Below, piece by piece: positions 1-12,600 of a stretch of 64,000 bases of DNA. Source of the DNA: Hepsetus odoe (lineage: Eukaryota > Chordata > Actinopteri > Characiformes > Hepsetidae); the NCBI GenBank assembly GCA_017165825.1, contig CM029367.1:19895486-19959485 (forward strand), written 5' to 3'. The notes beneath the pieces are model-generated. The model saw nothing but the letters and a program-made list of their open reading frames with translations. It was not told where the DNA came from and did not search any database. The position numbers and the translations under genes were made by a program. Position 1 is the stretch's first letter. Each line of letters opens with the position of its first letter.

Positions 1-83
<83 letters not shown>

Positions 84-102
84 TTTTTTTTTTTTTTTTT
101 TT
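1..102. repeat. Compound microsatellite (CT)n-(TA)n-(T)n
   Basis: A CT tract (1-27) is followed by a TA tract (about 33-80) and a T run (83-102). It lies in the first coding intron of the chst3-like gene. The minus-strand reading frame through it (Ile-Tyr repeats) is an artefact. Confidence 0.95.
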
Positions 103-292
103 AAGACATCTTTGGGAAAATAACTGGTCATAAACAGAAGAAAATGACAGACATTCAGTAATAAATAAGACTTTGAGTATGCCCATGAATTATCACACTT
201 ACAAGTTCTACTGACTTTCCAACAAACAATGTTGTAACATTGTAACAAGAACAAACCCATTGAATTAAGTGTGAGAACATCAAAGAACTCAC

Positions 293-505
293 CTGGATAT
301 AATATTGTTTTCTTTTTCAATGATGACCAGTACTACAATGCAGACGATAAGGATAGCATATTTATTCCTCATTCTTCAATGGATTGTGATTAAGACAGTG
401 GAGTGGTAATCCCTCCAGAGTCTTGATGAACAGCTATTTACTATGGCCAGACCTAAGATGCTGATTCAGCAGGTTCATCTCAGGACAGGACATGGCACAA
501 GTCAC
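293..505 (-). CDS. chst3: Carbohydrate sulfotransferase 3 (chondroitin 6-O-sulfotransferase), first coding exon, partial gene
   Basis: CHST3 transfers sulfate from PAPS to C6 of N-acetylgalactosamine in chondroitin and is a type II Golgi membrane protein. On the minus strand ATG at 372 opens 26 codons plus two bases, ending at a gtgagt donor (exon end 293). The peptide begins MRNKYAIL, continues as a hydrophobic signal anchor and ends IEKENNIISR, which closely matches the start of vertebrate CHST3. An in-frame TGA lies two codons upstream of the ATG, fixing the start. A good acceptor (pyrimidine tract then CAG) precedes position 505, so 505-373 is probably 5'UTR of the same exon. The catalytic domain exon must lie beyond the left edge. 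The choice between teleost paralogs (a or b) is not possible from this exon. Confidence 0.85.
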
Positions 506-3500
506 CTGAAGAAAGTAAGAACAAATATTTCTTGATTTTTTTTTTACTAATTGTTTGTGCAGCTCAACCTGGTATAGAACACAACATACCAATCAGACAT
601 AAAATAAACCTGCCAGTACTTTGAGATGAACCAGATGACTGACAGTGGAAAATTCATGATCACTTAGCCCAGCAAATAGAGACAGCGTACTCAGACAACC
701 TTAGCTTTGTTCCTCTATACCCAATAAACAGCAACCACTGTCATCACCTGCCCACGCAAGGAGTTGAAATTCCTTCAGTGGCACACAAAGTCTCATTCTA
801 GTTTAAGAGCTGTAACTGGGTATATTTCGCTAGGAACTGTGCAAATCTCTTAAAAGCTCTTATTCTGAAGAACATATCGTTAGACTGTGGCCTAAGGGAG
901 CAGTGTCTTAGTAATAGAATATTTTAGTGCAGAAGAATTTTTCAATACTTGGGCTGTTTTTAAATATAATAATTATTTGATATATTATTTTCCTTCTTTA
1001 AAGGGCAAGGTATTAAGGTGTTTATTTTGTATTGTTAATGAAGTTTGCCTAAGACACTGGTGACTTTTCTGAAACACTCACAGAAGTCTCCTTTCAGGGA
1101 AGGTTCAAGGCCCCCAAATTCCACAGTGTTTATTTGCTCTTTAGATGCCTTGTGAGGGGGAAGGGATTTAAGCTGAATTTTCAGTATGAACCACACTCTG
1201 CACATATTTATTTAGGAAACCCATAGAGAATCATCAGTACAAATTTAATAGACATCACTTTTTCTGAAATTAAACTGTGAAATTCATTTTATATCCTGTG
1301 ACATGTTTTTTATGCACACTGCATCAAATATGAACAAGTGAAATAACCAATCATTTATGGATGAGATTAATGAGTTATTCAATGGGAAAGTCAAAGTGAA
1401 TGGCCTGTTATCATACAAAGAAAAAAGCAAGACAACTGATGTATTCATGTATGAGAAAACTGGTCATAAAAATGCACTGTTAAAACTTCTTTTGAATGTT
1501 TTTTTTAAATCAGCCTCTGCCACAGCTAAGCAACAATTTGTTTAAAAAAATCCTCTAGAACTGAACACTATATTTGCTATACTGTAATCAAAATTCTCTC
1601 CTGCAAAAAGCTTTAAAATCCCTATCTGACTGTTCAACAGATTCACTTGCGGTAATGGCTGTTACACTAGTATATGTGTGGCACAGTGTCAGGTACATTT
1701 TTTTAAACATGTCAGTTTCAAACCAGCAGTAAGTAAAATGAAATGTACATTAAGTGACATAAAATGTAAGCAGAATATTTCCACTATTTGGGTCCATCAA
1801 GTAAGTAAATTATCTGCACAAAGCGTATCATTTGGGAAAGACACAATTTTCAGGCCGTCAGTGAATGATAGTTTGCCCTGTAAGTAAATATAAACCAATT
1901 ATGTGAGCTTATTATGCCATAGCCATCAAACTGTCAGCAGCAGAGGCTGAGCTGAGATCTTTACATATTCAAAACCCACTGAAGCGTTTGACAAATCTGA
2001 TGATCTGCTGAAGCAGAAACGGACATCGCTCTGTTTATCATCCCCATACAAATTACATTAATGGCTGCTCTCATAGTCTGAAAGTAGCATCATATGTAGA
2101 AGAGGAGACCGAAAAACATGGCATTTCAGCTATTTACCAGGCGTTGTTATAACAAGACAAACATATGCGTAAAACCTATGCTATGAGCGTATGCATTGAA
2201 AATTTTAAAACCAATTGTCTTTAGTTTGTTAGCTCTTTTTCTCACATTTTTATTTAATAATATGCTTAAACTGGCCAAGAGGTCAATAAGATTATTAGAT
2301 ATTTAACATAATTGTTTAGATTGTTTCATAAAAAATAATTTAGTGCTAACCTATGTCGAGGAAAATGACACTCTGGGAGGATGCAAAATTCACTATCAGA
2401 GAGGTGTGAGCTGTGTGGGTCTAGGGAGCATGTTTCAGTCCTGTGTTTTTGTCTTGTTTCATTACTGAGCGCTTTGCAGTTCAGCAGTGCGTGATGGCAC
2501 CTCCTGGGAGACAGGAGCTGTTTAGAGGGAGTTCTCTTGCAAGATAAATCCACTATCACCAGTGACAGGCTTGCTGGTGCTGCCTGGGTCCATAGGGTGC
2601 AGCTGTGGTAAAGGTAGGATGAAAAGGATTGCTAGCAAGCTAGACAAGCATGTGGACATTGAGACTGGCTGCTTCGTGCTTATGGCAAGCGTTGGACATT
2701 TTTATCTGAATAAACTCATTAGGATATCAGTTCATTAAGTACACAAGTAAAACCAAACACACATAAAGTAAAGTACAGTCTATGCTTATCAATGCTTATA
2801 GATCTTGATGTAATATTTTTATGTGTAGAGCTGCAGAATATATGTTGTTCCTTAATCTTTTTTTTATTTTATAGTTCCTTAATCTGATTTTCACAAGATT
2901 TTTTGCGGACATGTTTAATGTACAATTTCAGCCTCTAACCAGTCACTGAATGTCTGTGTTCTGCGAGCATCTCCAATACATTTCCAATCACACAATTCCG
3001 CAAAAATTCAACAAAAAGAAAACTTAAACCGTGTCACATAATTTTGTCATATGAATGTATTAGACGTAATACAACAAATACAATATGCAGTAACTGATAA
3101 AGTGGGTCTAGGTTCCTGTTTAATAAGACATTGATTTATTAAAGAACACTGTTGTATTTCTGGCTCAGTCATACTTTTGATTCAGGTTTAGTTTGCTACT
3201 AGACACAAATCAACATATTTCCAAAGTGGTATTTTGTCCGTAGCACCAAACAGTAGGCTATACATATAATATATATGTAATACATATAATAATACATATA
3301 ATACATACATATAACATAAACATGCCATTGGCGTTGTGATGAATGGGTATAGTTTATCTGGAAATATTTTGAGTATTATTTGTGTATTTTAATCAAAGAC
3401 CTGAAGTGTCACAACAGGGCATTCCTCATTACTGAGGGCTTGTTCCATTAATTATTAGTTCATCTAGCACCACTAATAATTTTCAATCATTCTGATTTTA

Positions 3501-3985
3501 CATTGCAATATGAGTATCAGTAAAAACATACAACATGTACAAACTTAGGAAAACTGCTCCCCCTTCCTATTTGTACAGACCATAAACTGTTGATGTGATT
3601 CACTTCAACATTATTTATTTATTTTTTTAATGACGGGAAAACAAAGTGCAAAGATCAGCCTTAGCAAGATTTTTGGTGATGATTTGTCATGGACCTCGGT
3701 GAAGTTAAAGGAGAAGCTAAACTAAAAACATGAGATAATCTCATTATGGCTGTCAGACCAAAAGCATAAACATCCCAGAAATAGTGTGCATTTTCAGAAT
3801 GACACACAAAAGTCATGAAAGACGCCCTGTTCCTCCCTGAAGAGGTTTTCTGAGGTTTTTTCTGCTGAATTAGAGTCACGGTGTTTCTTTGGGCAGTGCT
3901 GAGACCGTACCTTTCTCCCCTTTATGTCCTGCGTGGCTGCAGTTGCAGGTCTGGCAGCATCTGGCTCACACTCTTGCTTCTGCTC
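506..3985. other. Intergenic, no gene recognised
   Basis: This is AT-rich DNA upstream of the chst3-like exon. Only short open frames occur and none carries a recognisable motif or splice pattern. A run of TACATATAA-like units lies at about 3258-3320. Distal 5' noncoding exons of chst3 could be hidden here but I cannot identify one. Confidence 0.5.
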
Positions 3986-3989
3986 CGTC

Positions 3990-4560
3990 TTCTAACCCCA
4001 ACCCAACACAGCACAAAGCACCCAACACAGCAAGCACTGCACAACCCAATCCAATCCAACATAGAGCAACCCAACCCAACACAGCACAAACCAAACCAAC
4101 CCAACACAGCACAGCACGACCCAAACCAATCTAACACAGAACAACCCAAGCCAAAATAGCACAGCACTACCCAACGCAACACAGCACAGCACTACCCAAC
4201 CCTACACAGCACAGCACTACCCAACCCAACACAGCACAACCCCACCCGACCCAACTCAGCTCAGTCCAACCCAACCCAACCCAACCCAACTCAGCACAGC
4301 ACAGCACAATCCAACACAACCCAAACCAACACAACACAACGCAACCCAACTCAACCCAATCCAAATCAAACCCAGTCCAACACAGCACAACCCGACCCAA
4401 CCCAATCAAACCCAGTCCAACACAGCACAACCCAACCCAACCCAGTCAAACTCAACCCGACCCAACACAGAACAACCCAACCCAGCCCAATACAGAACAT
4501 CCCAATCCAACACACCACACCACTCCACTCCACTCAACTCCACTCAACTCAACTCAACCC
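3990..4560. repeat. C-rich imperfect tandem repeat (CCAACCCAACACAGCAC-like units)
   Basis: About 570 bp are built from CCCAACC, CACAGCA and CCAATCCAA words in irregular tandem order, almost free of G on the plus strand. The right end degenerates into CCACTCCACTCAACTCAA. Long frames open on both strands through the array are consequences of the repeat, not genes. Confidence 0.95.
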
Positions 4561-5020
4561 AGCTGCAGGGCTCCTCCCAGCAGAGCTCAGCCCTCAGCGA
4601 GCCCAGCGTGAGCGCAGCTGCGCTTCTATCCGCGCGGCGTCTTCAGTCGGAGTCACTGTCGGAACTAAGCTGCTTCACTGAGCTCCAGATCAAAGTTTGT
4701 TCTGATGTCATGAGAAGAAAAACCACGGCACCATGTTCCCCCTGCGGAAAGGAGCCTCATACTAACTATATAATAGAATAACTAAACACACAACGCCTCT
4801 CATTAAACAAGGCAGTGAGTGACTTTCTTTCTGGTCCTCAGCTTTTTTAAGGTGGTCTTTAAGTTTGGGAATTCCCTGAAAACGCAGTCACGTGATCCAC
4901 GGCGCTTACAAGTGAGCTTCTGTTTCAGGGGCTCCTCACACGCATCAGCGCGATTCCAGAGGAGAGCAGGCGAAAGCTGACTCCCCTGCAGACTCGTGCT
5001 CCACGTGCATGTAGAGCAAA
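4560..5020. promoter_or_regulatory. GC/CpG-rich block, candidate promoter region
   Basis: The segment next to the C-rich repeat has clearly higher GC and several CpGs (for example CGCGCGGCG near 4633), unlike the surrounding AT-rich DNA. It contains a CACGTG E-box near 5001-5006. The nearest gene is the minus-strand chst3-like exon 4 kb away, whose 5'UTR is interrupted by an intron, so a distal first exon and promoter here are plausible. No TATA box or first exon can be proven. Confidence 0.3.
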
Positions 5021-5259
5021 AAAGTGAGAGAGAAAAAAAATAACATGATCTACAAATGTAGGTCCTGTATCTCCGCAGCTGACAGACTTTAGAATGGTTT
5101 GTTTGTTCGTTCAGTCATGCTCTACCCAGCTTAGCATTTCTATTAACTTTGCCCACTTCAGAAAAGAGCTTCTGGATAAACCATTCGGTGAAATCAGATG
5201 TGTGTGCAAGGAAAATACACAATAATGCAAGAAGTCTGGAAAACACTGGTCTGCTTCCT

Positions 5260-5436
5260 GGGGCAGTGCTAGCCTGGTGGTAAAGTTCTTGTCCCATCAC
5301 TGCTCATGGGCTGGATAAGGCTGCAAGCTGCTCCACCTGGGCAGATGGATCAAATGCAGAATTACCATTTGTTGTGATTCTCTGAGTGTCATGCTTTGTG
5401 ACAAAATAGTGACTTTCACTTTTCATTTCACTTTTA
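5260..5436 (+). repeat. Degenerate tRNA-derived SINE
   Basis: GGGGCAGTGCTAGCCTGGTGG resembles the head of the SINE seen elsewhere in this window, and the end (TGTGACAAAATAGTGACTTTCACTTT) resembles its tail. The middle is diverged. Confidence 0.6.
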
Positions 5437-5803
5437 TCTACTCAAAGCTTCTCCTGGGACCTTCCTTGATGGAACACACTTCAAAACCCAGAGAAACAGC
5501 AGACTGCAAGGGAGGACCACTTGAGGGCACTAATGGATAGGTTTACTGAAGGCACAGTCTCATTCAGACAACATCAGGGCACAAGCATGTTTTCTAAATG
5601 AGGTATTGGTGAAACATGCGTATGCACTGGTAGGATCTTGTATGCACAATGCTCATGTACGTAATGGTTTATGAAACATGATTGTGTCTGAAATGTATGT
5701 GAATGAGCACTTTCTAGGTACTTTTTATTAACAGGGTGCCTGTTTTGCAGCTCTGAGATGAACCATGTAGACTTCCTGCAGCACAGAAACATTTCTCATC
5801 TAG

Positions 5804-6018
5804 GGTGGTGGTGGTCTAATGGTAGGATACTTGCCTATGGACCTATAGCTCAAGAAGTCCCAGGTTCAAATCACCTCTGGCACTACCACCACTGGGTCTC
5901 TGAGCAAGACCCTTAACCCTGAGTTGCTCCAGGGGGGACTGTCCCTGACATGACCTGTAATGAGGACATGGAAGTCGCTCTGGATAAGAGCGTCTGCTAA
6001 ATGCCGCAAATGTAAATG
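5804..6018 (+). repeat. tRNA-derived SINE, second family (tail AGCGTCTGCTAAATGCC)
   Basis: It starts with a tRNA-like head (GGTGGTCTAATGGTAGGATA, then a B-box-like GGTTCAAATC). It ends in the 3' module GAGCGTCTGCTAAATGCCGCAAATG, common in fish SINEs. A reverse-strand fragment of the same family lies at 38390-38552. Confidence 0.8.
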
Positions 6019-6019
6019 T

Positions 6020-8145
6020 CATCTAACAGCTAAGTCCATCAGGCCAGGCTGAAAGTTTAGTTAAAGGAGAAGAAGAAGAAGAAGAAGAATTAAACTCATT
6101 ATGGAATCAGTTTTAAATTTACATAATTAACCAGAACCAGGTGACAGAACATAGTCTACAGCATAATGAGAGGTAAGTACCGGCAGGTTAGGGAAAAAGT
6201 TATGAATGTATGAATGTGTGCTTATGAATGTAGATTAGAAGACCAACAACAAAGTTTACGTGCAAGGTAAAAACAAAATGAAAAAGTCTATTTTTAAATC
6301 AGTGTATACAGAGATTAAAACAATGACCTGAATATGCTTCTAACCCACTCTTCTACTACAGACTATTATCCTTCAAACGAAAGATTATCTGTAATCCAAG
6401 AAAAAAAACAAACTGAACTGTACATATGTCTCTACTTTTGAGATTATACCTAAAAAGCTCACTATAAGTTTAATTATTGGCATTTATTTCACTTACTAGC
6501 AAATGTTTAATATTCAAATGCAAACGAGGCATTCTTGCACGGCTGTTTTTTGGGCAGGCTATAAATATATTTTATTAAATAAGAAACCTACATCACTGAT
6601 AATCTTGTTATGTTTCAGACAGCCTTATGAAATGCACATATGCTCACTCAGTTTGCCCTCAAATTGTGACCTCATTAAGAAATCTCTGTATTTCCCGGAG
6701 AAACATGGAAATATTGCAGAATATCGCTTAATATTACTGAAGTTAATATTAAGTTCTTTGGCACATTATTTTCATGCTTGTAATTATGATGTTTTCCACA
6801 GCTTTAGCCAAAGCTCCTTTTATCCCTTCTGCTCCGGTCTTGCTATATTTTGATGGCAGCTAGTGTATGTTGTCTTGCAACTGAATATTCACAACAGGAT
6901 TGTGTATTACACGTTTTAGCGTGACAGAAATATGCTACAAAAGACCAAGGCGATAGAAAAGAATTTGATTAATTTAATGAGTGAATGAATTTTCATATTG
7001 AGAATGATCAGCTTTGGTCCAATTAAATGTGCTTTAGTCTGTTCTTTTCCATGACTTTGCACTGAGGCATTATGCTTTGTTTTACTGTAGCTCCTAAATT
7101 CAGAATAGGACATGGCTACAATAAAATCTATGCACACGATAAATAGTGATAGTCGCTAGACTGACTTACAGAGAAAATATGATATTTCTGACAGATTCAT
7201 GCACCATTGATACAATTCTGTTGTAAATAATCCTTAGTTTTCAAAATACAACACAAACAATCACATTTTCGTGATAGTTTCCCATAGTGGATTATATGCA
7301 GTTTCTATATATATTTATATAATATTGTGAAAATAACTTGTTTGCATGATGATGTAATACCACAAACTGAACCATAAAAATATTGATATATGATTGATAT
7401 TTAAAGGCCTTACATTATGTTACATTAGTTTTGTTCATTACATTGTTCGGGGAGAGTTTGAAAGCTAAATTCCCAACCTCTTCACAGATTATTTTATGGT
7501 TTCTACATCTATTAATCTTGCTAGTATTACTAAGGTAGGAATATGCTTAGAATTGTATCTACTTGTCAGCTTTGTGCTTAATGTAAATGGTGAGTTGCCT
7601 CTGGTTTATTTGTCCCAGTAGACTGGCCCTGAGCACTGCGAGATGATGAAGGATTACACTGGGTTAATCTGCTTGCCTGCCATCTGCCTGCTCCACACAA
7701 ATTAAACCTGAAAGCAGAGCTGCAGCCACAAATGTTGATTGAGGTAAATTGGCAGGTGTGCCTTTTTTTCATTCGTATAGTCCATTTAAAAAAAATGAAG
7801 TGCTGATTTTAGTGCCATTTGGTATCCAAAGTAAACAAAACATTTATTATAATGAAAATGAATATTGTTTAGTTGTTTACAAAGATAGATTATTTGCTTG
7901 CTTGTTTGTTTGTTTGTTTTACTTGGATGACAGAAAGATGTATCTTTTTAGTCTTTTGTAAAGTATTCTGTTATTTTGAAAATTCTAGAAAATTATACAC
8001 TTTTAGCTGTACAGCTGTATCTCTGTATACATCAACTTATAAAGGTACCTGTGTTCTTTCTTTTTTAATGAAATAGATAAAAATTTTAAAAACGATCAGG
8101 AATATTTATGTTATTTACATTCTCAAAGTCATGCACAAACCACTC
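6020..8145. other. Intergenic, no gene recognised
   Basis: AT-rich sequence with a short (AGA)n stretch near 6067-6090 and a TTTG repeat near 7895-7920. The open frames of 60-116 codons have no recognisable domain, start context or splice partners. Confidence 0.5.
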
Positions 8146-8149
8146 ATTC

Positions 8150-8283
8150 TCACTCATTTTCCTAGTTGCTTGACCTGATTAGGGTCGCGGGGGTGCTGTG
8201 GTCTATCTGAGCTCTCACAGGGCAATGGCAGGGAAACACCCTGGACAGGAAGCCAGTCCATCACAGGGCAGACACACACACAC

Positions 8284-8343
<60 letters not shown>

Positions 8344-8430
8344 ACTCACTCACACTTAGGGGGCCATTTAGCATCTCCAGTCCACCTGGTGTGCATGTTT
8401 GTGGATTGAGGGAGGGAACCGGAGCACCCC
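8150..8430. repeat. Dispersed repeat with internal (CA)n microsatellite
   Basis: Words such as CAGTCCATCACAGGGCAG, and the flanking text about a line of CACTCACTCACAC and GGGCATTTAGCA-like sequence, recur in many fish genomes. Related GATGGGCTGGCGACCTGTCC copies occur at 12574, 25441 and 32066. A pure CA tract occupies about 8271-8338. Confidence 0.75.
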
Positions 8431-9560
8431 ATGGAGACACCAGGTTATGTTAATAATTTAACCTAAGAGAAGCAGCAGTTGATCTCTTGAACTGTTCCTT
8501 GTGAGAATATAATAAAAGACAACTTGTTTGAAAGCTAAAAAAAGGGAAATCTGCAAGCATTTTCTTAAAGTGATTAAAAAAGTAATCCCATACGTCTTGC
8601 AAGTCTGAATAAATTCTCCCTGAATGTAAACTAAAACTCTTGCAGCTGGCTTACTCACCATATAAATCTCAATGAAATTTTGTCGGCATCGATAAGGCAA
8701 TAAGTCATGAGCATGCATCAGTGTTAACCATGTTGTCTGTGTTAAGGAGTAATGTGCCTGCATTGTCTAGTAGAAAATATATATTATTATATTTAGTATT
8801 AGAATGAAAACATATTCTGTTACTTATAGGTGAGGGTATAAATGCTATATAAACAATTCTTTGAATATATTGACCTGTAAAGATACGCCTCACATCTTCA
8901 CATAATGAATTCCGGATTTGTTATTATCAAAATAATTGCTTTATTCTTTCTGATAATCTCTTTTTCTGAGTTATAAAGCACAAGGCCGTGCTAAGAAGGT
9001 TGTTATGCCTTGACAATACTGATGGCCTAGGAGAAAAGTTATATAATTTACTCGAGGATGCCATTACTCACACTGCAAATTGGATTGACAAAGAAAGAGA
9101 TTAAGTATATTCTTTTTCTTAAACACAGAGGCGTATCTGCCTTGAGAGACACTGCCTTAGCTGAGACTGGTGAGAAATAAAAATGCCTAGTTGAGAATCT
9201 TAACAGCTAACAGTTCCTGTGCTGCAACCTGAAGTTGTGTTTTTGTTGGGTTTTTTTTTTGTTGTTCTTTTTTACTTTCTGACTTAATGTGTGTCTGTGG
9301 TTTAGAATAAGGTTTACAGTGAAGTAGATTGTAAAATCAAATGAGAATAATCTGCACAGTCTGAAAATATAAAGTTTTATACTGAAATCAGTCACCTACA
9401 TCTGACATATCAAACACTCTGATAGCTGGCTGTACAATATTAAGAATGATGCCTTAAAAAGGGAATATGTGTGGGATAGCTCAGGAGCCCCCGCGGTGGG
9501 CATTAGCTGATGTGCTAAAGGGCTGGAGAGAAGGGGTCTAAAAATGTTCCCAGGCTAAGA
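8431..9560. other. Intergenic, upstream of cdhr1
   Basis: AT-rich sequence with no recognisable exon or RNA gene. It ends in the presumed promoter-proximal region of cdhr1. Confidence 0.5.
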
Positions 9561-9569
9561 CCTGTCATA

Positions 9570-9575
9570 GGATTA
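9570..9575 (-). promoter_or_regulatory. Candidate CRX/OTX site upstream of cdhr1
   Basis: GGATTA (reverse complement TAATCC, extended CTAATCC) is the core recognised by photoreceptor homeodomain factors CRX and OTX. It lies about 117 bp upstream of the cdhr1 start codon. The six-base core occurs often by chance, so this is suggestive only. Confidence 0.3.
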
Positions 9576-9691
9576 GGCTCTTAGCATCTGCTTTAGCTCC
9601 TTGTTGTCTGCAATAAACACCTTCAGAGGGACACTCACTTACTTCCTTCCACTAGTGCTTTTCCCAGCATAAATCATTTTGTTTGTTTAGC

Positions 9692-12600
9692 ATGAATATT
9701 GTTAAAGGAATGTTTTTTTCACCACTTTGCTTCTTAGTGCATGTCTGTTTTGGTGAGTATACAGTTAGAAGTGTTTTTTCTTGATTCAAAATACTATTTT
9801 AACTCCTAATGTTAAAGGCTATTTTAAAAAATAGGTTGTTTTTTTTGTGAATTTCTACAGCTTCTGTTTACTACTGTGAACTACTATAGTGGTTTTTATT
9901 CTCTATGTATTTGTTTCTCCCATACATTTGCATTATCTATGCATCTGCCTGAACAGTAGCAAGTGAGTACGAATAGATTGTGGTCGAACATCCATGTTAT
10001 TACAATGGCAAGCTTTTAAATTTGTTTCTACCTTTTGGTTCAGACATTTAAGTCAATGGTTATTTTTGTATGCGTAAAGGCAACATTAGCTAATACCAGG
10101 CAAGTGGATAGAAAGAGCTGGGCTCCGTATTGTCAAGATATTATGTTGCATGTAAAACTGGACTTAATATAAAGATTTGTTTGACTTTGTTTGACTAAAC
10201 AATCATTTTGATGTAAAACAGCTTAATCACAGGGAAAGAGATTCACTTTTGTTTCATGCAAGCTGATACAGTACATTTCTGCTTTCACAGCACAGAGTGA
10301 TTATGCACCATATTTCTATGACAATGGACCTCATAGTAACAATGGTAATCTGGCATTGTTCAGTCTTTCAGAGGATACACCAAAGGGTAAGTAAACTGCT
10401 TATCTAACTACACAGGGACTTTATAATACATGCATAAGCAGTGAATAACGTAATCAAAAAACAGAAAAAATAGCAAGGTATTCAAGAGCAACTTATGATT
10501 CTGCTAAGGAATATATGATGTAAAATATAAAAAAATGATAATAAAATGTTGGCCTATTAAACCGGAGATGAAATTCATGTGACAGAGGCTACCATCAGAG
10601 GTTCCAGATCCATATTCAGTTCTGTATGGTTACTTTAGTTTCAGTATATAGTGAGTTTTTGTGGACGCAGATATGAAAAAACAGGTTCCTTAACAGACAT
10701 TTTTATAAAACATATAATAATAAAACATAAACAATGCCATTAATACCTTATATAAAGAAAATTATTTTTGTCATTAATGATGCATTAGTCATGAAGTGTA
10801 GCTACCTTTGTCCTGAATGAAAGAGAACTACAGGCTAAACAAACATCTGCTCACATTTGCACCTCATTAGAAGATTTAGACTGCTTGATGTCATTTGTTG
10901 ACATGTCCTCTGGTTGTCAGTAAACAGTACTAATGGGAATTGTGTCCAGCAACTAAATTTTTTGTATAGTAAGACTATACATCTAGGTCTTCAGTGCTTC
11001 TTTTTTCTCATCACTGGAAAGTGTTGGTGTCAGAATGACATAATGCATCACTGTTATGTTTTAGATATTGTCAGGACAAGTTATAAGTATATGAGTATTA
11101 TATTACATGAAATTACAGACTGTAACCCATTTGTTTTCATGAACAATTTGTAAATCACCCTCTGTCCCATTCATCATTTATCATTTTCTGACCCCAAGAG
11201 TTTTGTCGTTGCAGTGGACTATCAAAACAACAGTGGCACTGACGTTAACTGCTTACTTAATGCTATAAGTTTTATAATACTGTAATAGTTGTTTTGAAAG
11301 TGGCCCGTCACCCTTAAACCTCCAGTCATGTGTGACTCTGTGCTGAGAAACTGACCTCTGAGCAGTATTTATAGCAGAATGTAGGAGAAGATGGGCTGCA
11401 GTCTGTACTGTGCACCAGGAAGGTGAAATAAAGTGGCATATAAACATACAGTGACCAAATAAAACACCTATGAATTGAAATAAGGTGAATATAGTTGATA
11501 ATGCTGTTAAATTAATGTCGTGTATTGGCTAGAAATTGAATTCTAGTGGACAGCTCTTATTTTGTGACTTGCAGGAACACAGATATATATTTTAAATGGA
11601 ACAGATCCAGAGGGCCAGCCAGTAAGATATGGCCTAGCCTTTGATCCAGGATCTAAAGAATATTTCCATGTTGATCCCAAATCTGGAGTAGTAACTCTGA
11701 TAGAGGAACTTGACAGAGAGGTAAGTTTTTTTATGACATCAAGTAAACACTCTTTTTTAGTTACAAATAATTTGTTTATTTTCATTGAGCACATTTGTTT
11801 GCAGTTGTGTTAATCTGTTTTTGCAGGTGCAGGATGAGATTGAGGTCCTTGTCAGTATTTCAGATGGCCTTAATAAAGTAAGTGGACTAAAATCTTATGA
11901 CAAATTATTTTGTAATTCTTTTGTTTATGTTCTTTTAATGGGCAGCATTCATTTGAGGTTACTAACTGATACTTTTCATAATAGTTACCAAAAACCTTTT
12001 AGAAGCTCGGTAGTAAATATAAAAAGCAAATAGAATGCCTTCCTTTTAAAATGTGTAAGTCTAACTGGCAGCTATTAATTTCAGGTAGTTGAAAAGGTAA
12101 CCGTGTTTGTGATGGATGCCAATGATGAGCGCCCACAGTTCCAGAACATGCCCTCCATTGTGGATGTGCTAGAGGTAAGTGACCTTTTACTAGAATTACA
12201 CTGCTCACTTCTTAACATTTTAAAAAGAATTATATATTAGATTGCAATGAAAAACTCATATAATGTCTTGATTTGTGTACTATATACAGAGCACACCTTC
12301 TGGGAATAGTATCTACAAAGTACAGGCTGTGGACAAAGACACAGGCTCTGGCGGATCAATCAACTACTTCCTGCAGGTAACAGATCGCTACCTCCTGCAA
12401 TTAGACAAGCACAGGGCTTGTTTTAGTGAATATTAGTGGATTACCTTTTATGATTATAATGTTCCTCCTGTTACGTTCATCTCAAAACTGCTAATAGAAA
12501 CCCTCTGTAAATACTGAGGGTCGGAATGTTAATCTGGCTGCAGACAAAATAATACCATGCACATCTATTGCTGGTCCCTGTGATGGGCTGGCAACCTGTC

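Noticed and set aside
3881..4430. Overlapping long open frames on both strands (Pro/Thr/Gln-rich; Leu/Cys/Gly-rich)
   Set aside because: They are products of the G-poor tandem repeat, which lacks stops by composition; no domain or splice context.
8154..8345. Cys-Val repeat frame
   Set aside because: Translation of a CA tract inside a dispersed repeat.
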